Positions 55,073-64,000 of a stretch of 64,000 nucleotides of DNA are shown piece after piece. Origin of the DNA: Ypsolopha sequella (lineage: Eukaryota; Arthropoda; Insecta; Lepidoptera; Ypsolophidae); assembly GCA_934047225.1 (NCBI GenBank), contig OW204001.1:6432201-6496200 (forward strand). The letters are read 5' to 3'. Position numbers and translations under genes: made by a program. The notes below the pieces were generated by a model, which saw only the letters and a program-made list of their open reading frames with translations, was not told the DNA's origin and searched no databases. Within the stretch, counting starts at the first letter, position 1. Each line of letters begins with the position of its first letter.

Positions 55073-55218
55073 TTAAATATATACAATAAATAAAAGAAAA
55101 TTTAAAACTTGAAATATATTTCGGCCCTTAGTGGGCCGTCATCAATCATCATGACGGCCCACAAAGGGCTGAAATATATTTCAAGTTTTAAATTTTCTTT
55201 TATTTATTGTATATATTT
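55073..55218. mobile_element. Palindromic ribozyme-arm element, about 146 bp
   Basis: The arms of about 70 bp pair almost perfectly around 55145. The outer part is 'atatatacaataaataaaag', the inner part 'gaaatatatttcggccc'. Each arm has TGATGA (left, antisense) or ATGA (right), then C, GGCCC / GGGCC (or GGGCT), GAAATATAT. The motif is cut at its 5' side, so no outer stem is left. Confidence 0.65.
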
Positions 55219-55219
55219 A

Positions 55220-55580
55220 AAAATATATTGTGTAATTCTAAATAAAAAGCTAATAGAGGCATATTATATATTTATTAGAGTTGATAGACATACAAATAGA
55301 TTTATAGATATGTAAATTAAATATTTAAATAAATTTAAACGATTCATGCATACCAATAAAATTATAAAAATAATAAGTATCATTTATTTATAAATCTTTT
55401 AATAACGGTTCGGACAAAATTTTTTCGCTATTAAAATATTTATGATGTCAACTCATTCTAGTTTTAAAGAAAAAATTTATTTAGTTTATCAAAAATACAA
55501 GTAACATGCAGGTAAATTAAGTGTGTATGCTGTACCAGATATATACATTATTTTATATATAATTATATTATATCATAATA
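55220..55580. other. AT-rich intergenic, no gene seen
   Basis: Almost entirely A/T. No repeat partner recognised. Confidence 0.4.
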
Positions 55581-55582
55581 TT

Positions 55583-55673
55583 TATTAAATTATTATTACA
55601 TACGGCTTGAACACTCACGTGTGATTGTTGTTGACTATATGACTAGTGTTCAAGCCGTATGTAATAATAATTT
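55583..55673. repeat. Perfect inverted repeat, 30-bp arms
   Basis: 'taaattattattacatacgg' plus 'cttgaacact' is mirrored exactly at 55643-55672, with a 29-bp centre. It is too short to assign to a transposon family. Confidence 0.85.
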
Positions 55674-56072
55674 AGTATGTCAGCTGACGCGAGTTTTAAT
55701 AATATTTATTAGTATATAATTGTGAATGATTCCACTAGTTTAATGTAAATAGGTACAATTTCTTCTTCATTATTATTATTATTTTTATTTTACCCATACC
55801 TGCCATTGTATTTTTGTTTCATATGTTTTAAAAAGGGGCAAACTGAAAATCAGCGCTGCAAGTTGCTTCAACTTGTAGTATTTGCTGAGTTTGCTCCTTT
55901 TTGCCATTTTGCATTATGTTGCACTCTTTTTTTTCCTTTTTGTGTGTTTTTTTTTGGCAAGTAAATTTATTTCACTTTCACTTTCACATTCCATAAATAA
56001 ACTACATATTTATTGTTATTCTCATTCATTGCTACATATTTTGATGCCGATTACATTAAAGTAGTCCATAAT

Positions 56073-56335
56073 CAGTGGCGTGCACAGAACTTTTTTCCGG
56101 AAAAGCAATCAGAAGGTCAAGTACGACAATAAAAAAAATATGAAAATTTTTTAATAACACTTTGAAAAAAAAAGTTTGTATGACGCCAGGGTAGGCACTG
56201 CCTTTCCTAGAGTGAACATTTTCATACAAACTTTTTTTTTTTCAAAGTGTGATTTAAAATTTTTTCATATTTTTTTTATTGTCGTACTTGACCTTTTGAT
56301 TGCTTTTCCGGAAAAAAGTTCTGTGCACGCCACTG
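56073..56335. mobile_element. hAT foldback MITE, copy 4, TSD TCCATAAT
   Basis: Ends CAGTGGCGTGCACAGAAC and GTTCTGTGCACGCCACTG, with 8-bp flanks TCCATAAT at 56065-56072 and 56336-56343, identical on both sides. It is nearly the same sequence as copy 1 at 40794, so these two are the youngest. Confidence 0.95.
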
Positions 56336-56632
56336 TCCATAATACTACTTCTTGTTTTAATACCGTTACAGTAAAGGCGAAAACTTGATTTACCCTGATG
56401 GAATAAATTGCGTGTACACATGACAGACTAGTTAAATATAGAACACATTACTCTGTAGCCGAGTGTACCAGGCGACGAACAATTCGCGTCTAGCGCGTAT
56501 CATTGTTCGTTCACCAATTTATTGCTTCACGAAAGTTAATTATTTTCAGTGAGTAATAGCTTCTGTGATCGACGTATCTTTAAATACTAGTATTAATTGT
56601 GTATTACTAAGTAGTATTACGCGCCTTAAGAA

Positions 56633-56986
56633 GCCGGCGGAGGAGGCATAGTTCATTCAAACGAAATATCAAAATCATTCGTAAATTACATATTTTTAAG
56701 GTAATGTTTACTTATTCCGTTTGGATTAGAGAATATTCCCGGTTCCCGAATGTCTATTTTATCTGGACATTGATTTAAACATTTAAAGACGAAATATAAA
56801 GAATTTAAAATTTCCATGGAAAACAAATTTTTCTCATATTTTATGTATAAATCAGTGTTCTTATACAATAGATATTTGGAAACCTAGATATTCTGTAATC
56901 CGATCGGAGTAAACACACCTTAAGCATGTGTATAATTTACAAATGATTTTGGTATTTCGTTTGTATGATATGCCTCCTCCGCCAAC
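56633..56986. mobile_element. MITE with GGCGGAGGAGGCAT ends
   Basis: Left 'ggcggaggaggcata' and right 'tatgcctcctccgcc' are inverted. Pairing continues through 'caaacgaaata' and 'caaaatcatt' to arms of about 50 bp. The GC-rich tip contrasts with an AT-rich interior. A 60-codon antisense frame inside is accidental. Confidence 0.8.
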
Positions 56987-57159
56987 CTGTTAATGTTGAT
57001 TTTATGTGTCAAATTTAATTGAATTGCAATTTTTTACTGTAATAGTGCTTGATGCAACAGTTTATTATTATTTTTTGTGTATTTCCCCATATTATTATTT
57101 AATATATAAAACTATAAGACATAGACTATTTAGTAATAGATATTAGTGTATCCGACATA

Positions 57160-57400
57160 CATAACATAACATAAATACGCTTTATTGTGCACCAAAAGGA
57201 AAACAACAAAAAGGACATTACAAAGTTGGAAAAAAACAAAAATATATGCAACAATGGGCGGTCTTATCGCTTAGAGCGATTTCTTCCAGACAACCTTTGG
57301 GTGGAAAATATTTTGGATGTACGTGAAGGCGTTGGCGGTGTACCTATTATAATCAAAAATACTTAAAAAATACTTAAATAAACTAGACACAAAATAAATA
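57160..57400 (-). mobile_element. LINE 3' end, antisense
   Basis: 'acgctttattgtgcaccaaa', 'cttatcgcttagagcgattt' and 'cttccagacaacctttgggt' are conserved 3' blocks that I associate with a common lepidopteran LINE. 'gcttagagcgat' sits in a small hairpin. It is the best preserved of three copies (others at 47025 and 51228). Confidence 0.7.
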
Positions 57401-58640
57401 AATATTACATTCAATTAAATACAAAATATATACTACATTACATACCTACATTACATAAATATATATATTTCATTTCATTACGTAAGCTTTCAGTAGGTAC
57501 GAGATGAATAAATGACTTTCTAACACTGGGACAAGTGAAGGAATAAATCTGAAAATCATTCATTTCCATTTCTATGTGGATTAATACCTCACCAACATAA
57601 ATCGCAGTTTTGTTTCATACACTTTGTAGGTTTTGTTTCAAATTATTCAATTCTACTCACTTATTTGAATGGTTCGGAACACTCAGGGTGCGGGCCTACA
57701 CGCACTTGACCGGTTTTCTATTGATATTATTTTAATTTTATATTAATTTTGATCTATTGATCTGTTTAGTTTAAGATTGACACTTTTTCATGCCCCTGTG
57801 ACATTTGAATCCGCGACCTTTGTATTATTGTCTAAAATTAGACCACTAGAACATGAAAGTACAAGCAAGACAAGCAATGACCAGGAAAATAAAAAACCTC
57901 GCCATATTGCGGAAAACCAATAGAACTTATTTCTTCTACTGGCAACCTCAACTTTGAAACGTCATTATTTCGATTGCTGTCAAAGTGTGCTGTTATTTTT
58001 TCGTGTGTGTGCGTGTGTGCTGTCAAAGTGTGATTATGTTTTTAATATGTGTGTGTAATCATGAGTGTTGCAATCATAAAAGCAAATGTTTCGCCCCTAG
58101 AGCAGGTTTTTTATTTTCCTGGTACAGCTTCACACGTTTAAGGAACTAAAAAAAACTCCAAGTACATTTCCTACCATCTCTATCTTATCAGCTTATATCT
58201 CCAAGTAATATGATACTCTATTGTATTGTCTTTGTGAAGATTAGAAACAAGAGACCATCGTAATTAAAGCCTTCCTCGATGTCAGCGTTCAGAAATGCTT
58301 TGTGGAACTTGGACAACAATTAACGACCCCTGCGATATTGAGCCTTTCTTTCTTATATCTTAAGGGCCTTACTATTGCCAAATGGGTACTTTCTAAAGCC
58401 TACTCCTCGTTTATGGCCAAACCAAAAATAATGAAAAAATGTATTATGAATAATCAACTCTTAGACAACATATGCAACATTTTTCTTTTTCATACCACCA
58501 AAACTTCTACATGAATTTTTTTTTTACTGAATGGTGTTTTTTGACTTCAAATTCCCTACTGCTCCTGAGTGGCTTGGCCGATTGAATTCATCTATGCTTT
58601 GATAAATAGATAAACTTTGTAGCTATAAACATAACATAAG
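57400..58640. other. Intergenic, no gene seen
   Basis: A B-box-like antisense SINE remnant lies at 57785-57850 ('gtgacatttgaatccgcgac'). A GT-rich run at 57995-58060 ('gtgtgtgtgcgtgtgtgctg') is a small microsatellite. The 70-codon frame at 58302-58514 is unrecognised. Confidence 0.4.
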
Positions 58641-58654
58641 ATTATTCAATCGAC

Positions 58655-58850
58655 TAATCACGTCCATGTGAAAAGTATAATTTTCTCCTATTTCGCCCTA
58701 TCAAGGACGCAGCGAGCGTCGTAACAGCCACTACGCATTGCGCGCCGATATGAACGTTATTTCAATGTCGTTTCCCTTGATGTTTGTAGTGACAAATATC
58801 GAGCTGCTAATTTGGCGATGGTAATCGCCTTAAGAGGTTATGTTTCGACT
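58655..58850 (+). mobile_element. Family 5 element, short copy
   Basis: 'cacgtccatgtgaaaagtat', 'gcgccgatatgaacgttatt' and 'tcgccttaagaggttatg' repeat the right-hand part of the copies at 31790 and 33457. Confidence 0.6.
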
Positions 58851-59057
58851 ATGACCCATTGTAGAAATAAGTTTTCATTGGGCCCAAACTTTGTATACGT
58901 ACAAACGAGTACCTGCTTAAATTTGAATTTAAAATAATTTTTATATTTATATAATCATACTCGTACATATAATTTAAATAAATATGTTGTTTTAATATTT
59001 CCTTTAGATGGCTTTTTATTTATGGATCATATAATATGCCTATATAATATACCTATA

Positions 59058-59315
59058 CAAGGTGTATCAGAAAGGTGTAACCATATTCGAAGAGCTTATT
59101 CAGTGAATCGTAAAGAACAACTTTTACTATAGAGACCCTGAAATCTCGAAAAAAAATCTGCCCTTCAATACATTTCAGCCGAGCGGCATTGCATTTTTCT
59201 ATGAAAAAGTTAATTTTTTTTTCGAGTTACAGGGTTTGTTCCATAGTAAAAGTTTTTCTATACCATTGACTGAATAAGCTCTTCAAATATGGTTACACCT
59301 TTCTGTTACACCTTG
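59058..59315. mobile_element. TA-type MITE, family 6, copy 3, complete
   Basis: Inverted ends CAAGGTGTATCAGAAAGG and CTTTCTGTTACACCTTG, each next to TA (59056-59057 and 59316-59317), with arms of over 100 bp. TA duplication is the Tc1/mariner signature. There is no coding capacity. Confidence 0.85.
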
Positions 59316-59344
59316 TATAATATATAAATAACAAAAATACGAAT

Positions 59345-59425
59345 AATACTATATATCTATGGAGTCGTTATTAGTCGAATACAGTATAAATATAAATGAA
59401 TGACAGATAAAGAATATAAAAAAAA
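59345..59425 (-). repeat. Ribozyme-arm relic
   Basis: 'atggagtcgttattagtcga' and 'gacagataaagaatat' match the arm at 54818-54880. The GAAA half has mutated away. Confidence 0.45.
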
Positions 59426-59584
59426 AAAGTGACGACGAAGACGACTTACAACAAGCTAACCAGGAACTTGGATGGATTACCGTCTTAAATACCTGAAACA
59501 AATAACGTTGAAAATATCATATATTTTCGAGGTTTTTTTTGTATGGAAACTTTCTTAGGTATAATTTTTTTTAATTATTTGCCC

Positions 59585-59716
59585 TGATAGAAGCCATAGT
59601 AACACGTATTGTATGAAAATTTAAATTGGCTACCTATTACTGCTGAAAGCTGTAGACCCCTGTGACAGACGAACGGACAAACGAATAACGGAGACTTACT
59701 AATAGGGTCCCATAGG
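59585..59716 (+). repeat. Lepidopteran dispersed repeat tail
   Basis: 'aagctgtagacccctgtgac', 'gacgaacggacaaacga' and 'actaatagggtccca' are the family tail, cut by the next element. Confidence 0.6.
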
Positions 59717-60353
59717 TAGGGTTGCCAGGCCCAAATAAAGAAAAGCCGGATTCAGATTCATATTAAGCCGGACATTTAGCCCTGAAAGCCTGACACACTG
59801 ATACTGTACAAAAAGAAAATTATACTTTTGTTCGTTTATTTATATTAATTTGATACTTACTCTATTCCTAATTATATGTTATTTTGAACCACATTTTGTT
59901 CTTGTTAAAGTAATTTGTAACTTCCTTACATTGAAACTAAAACAATCAATAATCAGCCTAAACATTTGTGGATATATTACCGTATCTAGGTAGGTGTAAT
60001 ATTCCAGTTTACAATAAATAAAATAATTATATATTTACTCCACTTTATAAATAATTACATGAAGTAGTTTTCATCTGGCACAATAAACAAAGTCTTTCAT
60101 GAATTACTATATCAAAACTTAAAATCATCCTTTGAAAAAATACCAATATCTTCATAACTAAGTAGTTCAATCTTCATACTCATTTTTTTAAAACTAAGCA
60201 ATCACACTTAATACTCTAAATTTAATTTTTAATTTAAGAAGATTTACTGTGATTGCTTATTTTCATAATTGACCAAAAGCCTAACAAAGCCGGACAGGCT
60301 GGACTTTTACTGGACTGTCCGGCCAAATATAAAGCGGACACCTGGCAACCCTA
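59717..60353. mobile_element. MITE with TAGGGTTGCCAGG ends, about 640 bp
   Basis: TAGGGTTGCCAGGCCCAAA at the left is mirrored by 'ccaaatataaagc' and CCTGGCAACCCTA at the right. 'aaaagccggattc' and 'aaagccggacag' continue the similarity. The AT-rich interior has no coding frame. It is inserted in, or next to, the dispersed-repeat tail. Confidence 0.8.
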
Positions 60354-60490
60354 CCACAGGGTCTTAAAAGAGAATAATTTCAAAACCGTAATTTCAACCA
60401 GAGATACTGCGAACACCTCTAAGTAATACGAAATATCCCCACAATTTATTAGAGATCTGTTCCACAATCAGGAGAGCGCAATAAATCAAT
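60354..60490. other. Intergenic, nothing recognised
   Basis: A short spacer between a MITE and a SINE head. Confidence 0.3.
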
Positions 60491-60494
60491 TAGT

Positions 60495-60600
60495 TTGTAT
60501 TCTCATTAACAGTTGTGTTATCGGGAATCGAACCCGGGCCGGACCGGTCGACAAACACGCGCGTGCGCCCAGGGAAAGTGTTTGCACATACGCGTGCTCT
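60495..60600 (-). repeat. tRNA-derived SINE head, antisense
   Basis: In reverse complement, 'ggcccgggttcgattcccga' is a near-perfect B box, preceded by GC-rich sequence with 'gcgcacgcgcgtg'. No full cloverleaf forms. A 78-codon antisense frame over it is accidental. Confidence 0.6.
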
Positions 60601-61780
60601 AAATAACAATTATTTTTCATTTGCTTAAAAACTAATGCTTTTTTAAGGGATCCATACATAAAAATGAAAAAATTAATCCTTTTGGTATGATTTATTTTCC
60701 ATCTATCAAATTTCAGAAGCATTAAGCAATAACCGGTAGATTTTCTTTTCTTGATATAAAGTTAGTAATTCAACAAAACTCATTTCAAAAATGATCAATA
60801 AAATAAAGTAAATTTTATTCTCTAGAATTCTGTTCGCCTGCACGTTTTTTTAATTATTGATAAGCAAAATGATTTTAGTAACTAAGATTTGTAAATCGGC
60901 ACAACCCACGTTTATATTTACACTAAGTAATAACTATCTTAAGACCGGTTTCGCAGCTGGATTGTGAAAAACCCACCTTTTTCTAATTTTTCGAAACAGA
61001 ACACTTAAGGGTCGGTATAATGTCAGATGCACAATTTCAAATGAGCATAAAACATTGTGTAACTTGGTCAATCGGTTTAGTAAAAATAATATAGATAATA
61101 GACTATAGGGCTGATATTCGTGCAGAAGCAAAAACGCAAAAGCTTTAAGTTCGCTCGATAGAAAAAAATTACGAAGTTACCTCTATATTTCATATTTTTC
61201 GAGTGTTAAAGGACCTTTCTTAAAACAGTTTGCCTTGAAATTTGTATTAAAAATAAGAAAACAAATGACCCCGTATAATTGCATGGGGGTTTTGAATAAT
61301 TCTGTTTCGTTTTCATTTAATTTAACATCTAAGAATTGGCGCTTACGTCGATTTATTCTGAGACAAGGCGGCGACAAGATATCTCGGTCGCACGCGCTTT
61401 TTGTTCCATGCTTTGTTTCGTCACTCACCCGTCGGTCAGTTGTGATCGCTCCGTTGAGACGGGAGGGCTACGTTTTTGCGCTCTCGACGTCCCGGTTTCG
61501 TAATTTAAATAAATCTCGTAATTTGAAGCATGGGAAATAAATGCAACCAATGTAAAAAATGGAATAAAAATGTTTTACGAGTGAAAATAAAGCAGTGGAT
61601 GAAAGTAATGCAAAGGTACGCCATTACTTAACAAAAGTTAGGTCATGTTTTATTAAAGATGTTGAACTAAAGGTTGTCTCAATGGACTAATGACATCGAA
61701 TTTCGATGACTAATGAATATCGCAATGTTTTTCGTCTGAGGTATTTTTTTTAGCTTACAATTTAATATCACAATAAATAT
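60601..61780. other. Intergenic, no gene seen
   Basis: The 101-codon frame at 61235-61540 and its antisense shadow have no recognisable domain. 61370-61510 is somewhat richer in CpG than its flanks. Confidence 0.4.
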
Positions 61781-61782
61781 GG

Positions 61783-61873
61783 TTGATGGATGTGGAAGAG
61801 GCGAAAGAGTTGTGTCTGGATCGTAGCAGATGGAAATCTGTAGTCTCTGCCTACCCCTCTGGGAGACTAACAA
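61783..61873 (+). pseudogene. LINE C-terminus, 3' end only
   Basis: The frame encodes DVEEAKELCLDRSRWKSVVS and AYPSGRLT, the same C-terminus seen antisense at about 12090-11990. Only the last 25-30 codons remain. The insertion is extremely 5'-truncated, as LINE copies often are. The satellite starts within about 10 bp of its end. Confidence 0.75.
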
Positions 61874-61877
61874 AACC

Positions 61878-61955
61878 TTATCTCACCATCACCATCGCCA
61901 TCGCCATCGCGATCACGATCGTGATCGTGGTCGTGATCGTGATCGTGGTCGTATC
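61878..61955 (+). repeat. Hexanucleotide repeat leading into the satellite
   Basis: (CATCAC/CATCGC)n changes gradually to (GATCGT)n ('gatcacgatcgtgatcgtgg') and then to the 8-bp satellite. It may be the microsatellite tail of the LINE that seeded the array. Confidence 0.75.
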
Positions 61956-63672
61956 GTCGTATCGTCGTATCGACGTATCGTCGTATCGACGTATCGTCTT
62001 ATCGACTTATCGTCGTATCGACTTATCGTCGTATCGACGTATCGACGTATCGTCGTATCGACGTATTGCCGTATGATCGTATCCTCGTATCGACGTATCA
62101 TCGTATCGACGTATCAACGTATCGACGTATCGACGTATCGACGTATCGTCGTATCAACGTATCGACGTATCGTCGTATCCTCGTATCGACGTATCGTCGT
62201 ATCGACGTATCTTCGTATCGTCGTATCGACGTATCGTCGTATCGACGTATCGTCGTATCGACATATCGACGTATCAACGTATCGACGTATCGTCGTATCG
62301 ACGTATCGTCGTATCGATGTATCGACGTATCGTTGTATCCTCGTATCGACGTATCGTCGTATGGTCGTTTCCTCGTATCGACGTATCGTCGTATCGACGT
62401 ATCGACGTATCGTCATATCGAAATATCGATGTATCAACGTATCGACGTATCATCGTATCGACGTATCGACATATCGACGTAGCAACGTATCGACGTATCG
62501 GCGTATCGACGTATCGTCGTATCGTCGTATCGACGTATCTTCGTATCGTCGTATCAACGTATCGACGTATCGACGTATTGGCGTATCGACGTATCGTCGT
62601 ATCGACGTATCGACGTATCGTCGTATCCTCGTATCGACGTATCGTAGTATGGTCGTTTCCTCGTATCGACGTATCGTCGTATCGACGTATCGGCGTATCG
62701 ACGTATCGTCATATCGACATATCGACGTATCAACGTATCGACGTATCATCGTATCGACGTATCGACGTATCGTTGTATCCTCGTATCGACGTATCGTCGT
62801 TTGGACGTATCGTCGTATGGTCGTTTCCTCGTATCGACGTATCGTCGTATCGACGTATCGGCGTATCGACGTATCGTCGTATCGACATATCGACGTAGCA
62901 ACGTATCGACGTATCGGCGTATCGACGTATCGTCGTATCGTCGTATCGACGTATCGTCGTATCCTCGTATCGACGTATCGTTGTATCGTCGTATGGTCGT
63001 TTCCTCGTATCGATGTATCGGCGTATCGACGTATCCTCGTATCGACGTATCGTCGTATCGACGTATCGGCGTATGGTCGTATCGTCGTATTATCGTATCG
63101 ACGTATCAACGTATCGACGTATCGCCGTATCAACGTATCGACGTATCGTCGTATCCTCGTATCGACGTATCGTCGTATCGACGTATCGGCGTATCGACGT
63201 ATCGGCGTATCGACGTATCCTCGTATCGACGTATCGTCATATCGACGTATTGCCGTATCGTCGTATCATCGTATCGACGTATCAACGTATCGACGTATCG
63301 ACGTATCGCCGTATCAACGTATCGACGTATCGTCGTATCCTCGTATTGACGTATCGTCGTATCGACGTATCGGCGTATCGACGTATCGGCGTATCGACGT
63401 ATCCTCGTATCCTCGTATCGACGTATCGTCGTATCGACGTATTGCCGTATCGACGTATCGTCGTATCCTCGTATTGACGTATCGTCGTATCGACGTATCG
63501 GCGTATCGACGTATCCTCGTATCCTCGTATCGACGTATCGTCGTATCGACGTATTGCCGTATCGTCGTATCGTCGTATCGACGTATCGGCGTATCGACGT
63601 ATCGGCGTATCGACGTATCGTTGTATCGACGTATCGTCGTATCGTCGTATCGACGTATCGTTGTATCATCAT
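61956..63672 (+). repeat. 8-bp CpG-rich satellite, about 210 copies
   Basis: The unit is GTATCGNC, with N mostly A or T and sometimes G or C ('gtatcgac', 'gtatcgtc', 'gtatcctc', 'gtatcggc', 'gtatcaac'). Each unit has up to two CpG. Because 8 is not a multiple of 3, all three forward frames read the same 8-residue cycle (VSTYRRID-like), giving a long accidental frame of 622 codons. Rare variants mark higher-order repeats: 'cgccgtatcaacgtatcg' recurs at 63123 and 63307 (184 bp, 23 units), and 'atggtcgtttcctcgtatc' at 62361, 62649, 62817 and 62993 (36, 21 and 22 units apart). It ends in a 'tcatcatcgtcatcattatc' run. Confidence 0.95.
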
Positions 63673-64000
63673 CGTCATCATTATCTTTGCAAGTATGACT
63701 TTCGAAAAATAAAATTTTGAAATATAAAAATTAGATGCAAACACAATTACGCAAAAAAATGCCATTGCGAACAAACCGTTTTGTCAACTGGGTTGAATTT
63801 TATACATCGTAGATGCATTATACTTATTATTGAAAACTAGCACGTGCACGGGTTAATGACCGCGGATCCACACCGCTCGTGGGAGCTAAGAAATAGCGCT
63901 CACGGCCGGTGACGGCCGGTCGCGCAAACAGTTGAGGTGCGGGGATGCGGGGGCAAAATCACTAATTTGTCCAGGTTTATACGCAGCCTTAAATGCTAAA
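63673..64000. other. Flank after the satellite, no gene seen
   Basis: A GC-rich patch at 63840-63960 contains a direct repeat 'cggccggtgacggccggt'. No coding frame or known repeat is identified. Confidence 0.4.

Noticed and set aside
61830..63698. A 622-codon open reading frame encoding an R/V/S/T/Y-rich repeat protein
   Set aside because: It is the 8-bp satellite read in frame. All three forward frames and several reverse ones give similar cycles, and the unit simply lacks stop codons.

Overview
This is an AT-rich eukaryotic (animal) window with no host gene that I can support. It most resembles a gene-poor, repeat-dense stretch of an insect genome, probably a moth or butterfly. The main clues are several dispersed repeats that I recognise from Lepidoptera: the 'ccggccaagtgcgagtcgg ... 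ggttccgta' family, the 'gcgacccgccccggctttgcac' family, and LINE 3' ends reading 'ttattgtgcacc'/'cttccagacaaccttt'. tRNA-derived SINE pieces and many small inverted-repeat elements add to this. Open reading frames are short and most are accidental. The longest (622 codons near the right end) is only a tandem repeat read in frame.

Layout. 1-5.2 kb: a 287-bp tandem array, two inverted ribozyme-like arms around a TTAA-flanked MITE, and two further MITEs. 6.6-8.4 kb: a 5'-truncated, frameshifted endonuclease-like domain of a non-LTR retroelement with its 3' tail. 10.3-11.1 kb: a 23-25 bp minisatellite. 12-13.4 kb: an antisense LINE reverse transcriptase relic split by a 221-bp MITE. 14-15.2 kb: a 187-bp tandem array joined to a nested inverted repeat. 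16.7-17.2 kb: a second antisense LINE relic. 18-23.6 kb: mostly unclassified sequence. 24-25.2 kb: a short possible Crypton/tyrosine-recombinase N-terminal exon beside large palindromes. 25.3-28.6 kb: dispersed repeats in tandem, then a broken OTU-protease gene whose 3' flank is duplicated as a 265-bp inverted repeat. 28.9-30.6 kb: a LINE relic with a C-terminal C2H2 finger, placed head-to-tail behind the 3' end of another copy. 31.8-47 kb: MITEs (several with clear target-site duplications), hAT foldbacks and dispersed repeats. 47-60.4 kb: LINE 3' ends, more MITEs and the densest set of ribozyme-like motifs. 61.8-63.7 kb: a LINE 3' end leading straight into a 1.7-kb CpG-rich satellite with an 8-bp unit.

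The most interesting signal is a scattered set of hammerhead-ribozyme-like motifs: CTGATG, then a hairpin, then GAAATATAT, closed by an outer stem. Three unrelated outer-stem sequences pair with compensatory changes. One copy lies at the very edge of a 134-bp insertion with a 10-bp target-site duplication. Another locus carries the motif as inverted arms with a 97-bp spacing of repeated flanks. Known hammerheads occur in Penelope-like elements and retrozymes, so these are plausibly relics of such elements. Their core is not canonical (one extra base before stem II), so catalysis is unproven.

The pieces do not work together as a pathway. They record successive waves of transposition: LINEs (reverse transcription), hAT and TTAA/TA-type MITEs (cut-and-paste, moved by transposases encoded elsewhere), SINEs, possible ribozyme-bearing retroelements, and satellites that grew locally.
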